Positions 18,765-20,048 of a stretch of 20,048 nucleotides of DNA are shown piece after piece. The position numbers and the translations under genes were made by a program. The notes under the pieces are model-generated. The model worked only from the letters and a program-made list of their open reading frames with translations. It ran no database searches and had not been told where the DNA came from. The stretch is from an uncultured Beijerinckiaceae bacterium (GTDB lineage Bacteria > Pseudomonadota > Alphaproteobacteria > Rhizobiales > Beijerinckiaceae). Numbering within the stretch: the first letter of the stretch is position 1; every line of letters begins with the position of its first letter. The stretch is from the NCBI GenBank assembly GCA_937863205.1, contig CALMGA010000386.1, forward strand, positions 1 through 20,048, in the 5' to 3' direction.

Positions 18765-19673
18765 CTAGCGTGCCGGCGCGGCGGGGGATGCAGCAGGGGG
18801 CGCAGCAGGCGGCACGGGAGCGGGCGCGTCCGCTGCCGGCGGGACCGGTAGCTGGATCGGAGGTGCCGGCGGAGCTGGCGCGGGCTGCGCCGACGCGGCG
18901 GCCGGTGGCGCCGGCAACGTCTCGACGGGTGCGATCGTATCGGACGGCGGGTTCGCCGCGGCCGGTTCCGGCCCGGTCCCGGCCACGGCGGTCACGCTCG
19001 CCGGCTTGAGCGGGCCGACGAGCGGTGTCGCGGGGCCCCCGTTGCTCAGCTCGCGCAGGGCCTGCGCCCGGTTGCGCAACGCCGGCGGCGAGAGCGGATC
19101 GAGGATGATGGCGTCGAGGTATTTCGCCGCCGCGGGACCGTCGCCACGCTTCAGGGCGGCAAGGGCGAGCAGTTCGCGCATCCCGTCGCGGAAGGTGAAG
19201 GCTTCCAGAGCGAAACGGCCGTATCGAGTTTCAAAGGCCTTGGGGTCGTCGTGATCGATGCGCAGCAGCGCGCCGCGATAGCGGGCGAGATCGCGCAGCG
19301 CCTGTGAGCCGGATGCGTCGTCGCTGGCGATGGCGTCGAGGCTCTTGGCCGCCGCTTCGGGATCGCTCATCACCTCGGCGGCGCGCAGGCGCGACAGCAG
19401 GGCGTATCCGGTCGGACCATCGGCGGCCAGTGCCTGGAACGCGCGTTCGGCCTCGGCCGGCTGACCGCCGCGAGCCTCGCGCTCGGCCGACTGGTAGCGC
19501 GCATCCGCCCCTTGGGCGCGCGACTGCTGCCGGTCGACATACCAGCGCCAACCACCGGCGCCGGCGATGATCAGCACGACGAAAAGAACGAGCGGCACCT
19601 GGAAGCGGCGCAGGAAGTTGACGACGCGCTCGCGGCGATAGTCTTCATCGACCTCGCGGATGAAATCGGACAT
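18765..19673 (-). CDS. Membrane-anchored TPR protein (YfgM/TPR_21-like)
   Basis: A 302-residue protein with a short cytoplasmic N-terminus ([24 protein letters not shown]), one transmembrane helix (about 26-44) and a tetratricopeptide-like helical region (about 50-205, [29 protein letters not shown]). A long Pro/Ala tail (about 213-302) follows. The layout matches the YfgM-like ancillary proteins of the SecYEG translocon or BamB-neighbour genes; in Hyphomicrobiales such a gene commonly precedes der. The start is ATG 19673, where the family opening [12 protein letters not shown] begins; the frame is open to 19751 but not protein-like. The ribosome site is weak. The periplasmic helical part probably binds other proteins; the Pro/Ala tail is low-complexity and unassigned. 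Confidence 0.85.
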   Translation of the reverse strand: MSDFIREVDEDYRRERVVNFLRRFQVPLVLFVVLIIAGAGGWRWYVDRQQSRAQGADARYQSAEREARGGQPAEAERAFQALAADGPTGYALLSRLRAAEVMSDPEAAAKSLDAIASDDASGSQALRDLARYRGALLRIDHDDPKAFETRYGRFALEAFTFRDGMRELLALAALKRGDGPAAAKYLDAIILDPLSPPALRNRAQALRELSNGGPATPLVGPLKPASVTAVAGTGPEPAAANPPSDTIAPVETLPAPPAAASAQPAPAPPAPPIQLPVPPAADAPAPVPPAAPPAASPAAPAR

Positions 19674-19731
19674 GGAAAGCTTGCGGCTGGCGGTCGGTTC
19701 GGGCCGACGCGTGGGCGGAGGCGCGTCCCTA

Positions 19732-19745
19732 GCACGCCGGCGTGC
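19732..19745. repeat. Perfect 14-base palindrome upstream of the TPR-der pair
   Basis: GCACGCCGGCGTGC reads the same on both strands and lies about 60 bases before the TPR gene start, in the 182-base space that must hold its promoter. It could be a regulator site or a leader hairpin; in GC-rich DNA chance is possible. I see no clear -35/-10 pair beside it. Confidence 0.35.
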
Positions 19746-19855
19746 CGGCACCTAATCGCCGCAGCGTCCCAAGCAGATGCCCGCACGACATCGATCCGGC
19801 CAAAGGCCTGAGCTAAGCACCTATCCCGATTGGGATTGCGCCCCAGGCAGGGTGG

Positions 19856-20048
19856 ATGGACACGGCGATCATCACCCTTGCCGGATCGGACGCGCTGGAC
19901 GGCTGGCGCGTGCCGGACTGGCTCTGGGACCAGATGGCGCCGCTTCTGCCACCTCCTCCCCCGCATCCGCTGGGCTGCCATCGCCCGCGCACGCCGGGCG
20001 GCGATGGACGCGACCTTCCTCGTGCTGCGCACGGGATGCCGGTGGAAC
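19856..20048 (+). mobile_element. IS5-like transposase, start only, with an apparent frameshift
   Basis: From ATG 19856 the frame reads VPDWLWDQMAPLLPPPPPHPLGCHRPR, the opening of IS5-family transposases (DUF4096-type N-terminal domain). The family continuation (MDATFLVLRTGCRWN) is found in a different frame from about 20003 to the window end, so one frame change lies between about 19980 and 20005. This may be decay or error; no slippery A-run like those of IS elements with programmed frameshifting is seen. The left inverted repeat was not identified, so the element boundary within 19674-19855 is unknown. It is divergent from the TPR-der transcript. Confidence 0.72.

Noticed and set aside
17596..18768. 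Plus-strand open frame of 390 codons antisense to der
   Set aside because: Antisense shadow; der motifs on the minus strand are complete.

Overview
The window is about 20 kb of GC-rich chromosomal DNA. The gene order gyrA - coaD - two cyclophilins - queA - tgt, a choline-kinase-fold ThrB next to rnhA, a short-form ProS, and a TPR protein directly upstream of der all point to an alphaproteobacterium, most likely Hyphomicrobiales (Rhizobiales). I cannot name the genus from sequence alone. All genes but two lie on the minus strand.

Right to left along minus-strand transcription: an IS5-like transposase start (plus strand, cut by the window edge) lies next to the TPR-protein/der pair. Then come a small secreted protein with its own hairpin terminator, a small two-helix membrane protein, a plus-strand secreted protein of unknown function, an isochorismatase-like hydrolase that seems to lack its catalytic cysteine, and an RDD membrane protein. 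Next is an accessory islet (about 12304-14458): a frameshifted polymorphic toxin with a Tox-REase-5-like nuclease end, followed by an Imm52-like immunity gene whose GTG start overlaps the toxin stop. After it come proS-pncA (overlapping, pncA probably starting at CTG) and an amidase.

The left half is a housekeeping run read leftward: gyrA, coaD, a periplasmic cyclophilin, a secreted TonB-C-like protein, a cytoplasmic cyclophilin, a short frameshifted coding remnant, queA, and tgt (its TTG overlaps the queA stop). QueA and Tgt carry out two steps of queuosine modification of tRNA. After a 422-base gap come thrB (TTG start) and the first 24 codons of rnhA, cut by the window edge.

The points most worth a second look are the toxin/immunity islet and its frameshift; the GyrA quinolone-resistance region with Asn-Leu where E. 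coli has Asp82-Ser83; loss of three of four zinc ligands in Tgt; the isochorismatase-like protein with Gly at the nucleophile position; and the unreported-looking frameshifted remnant between ppiB and queA.
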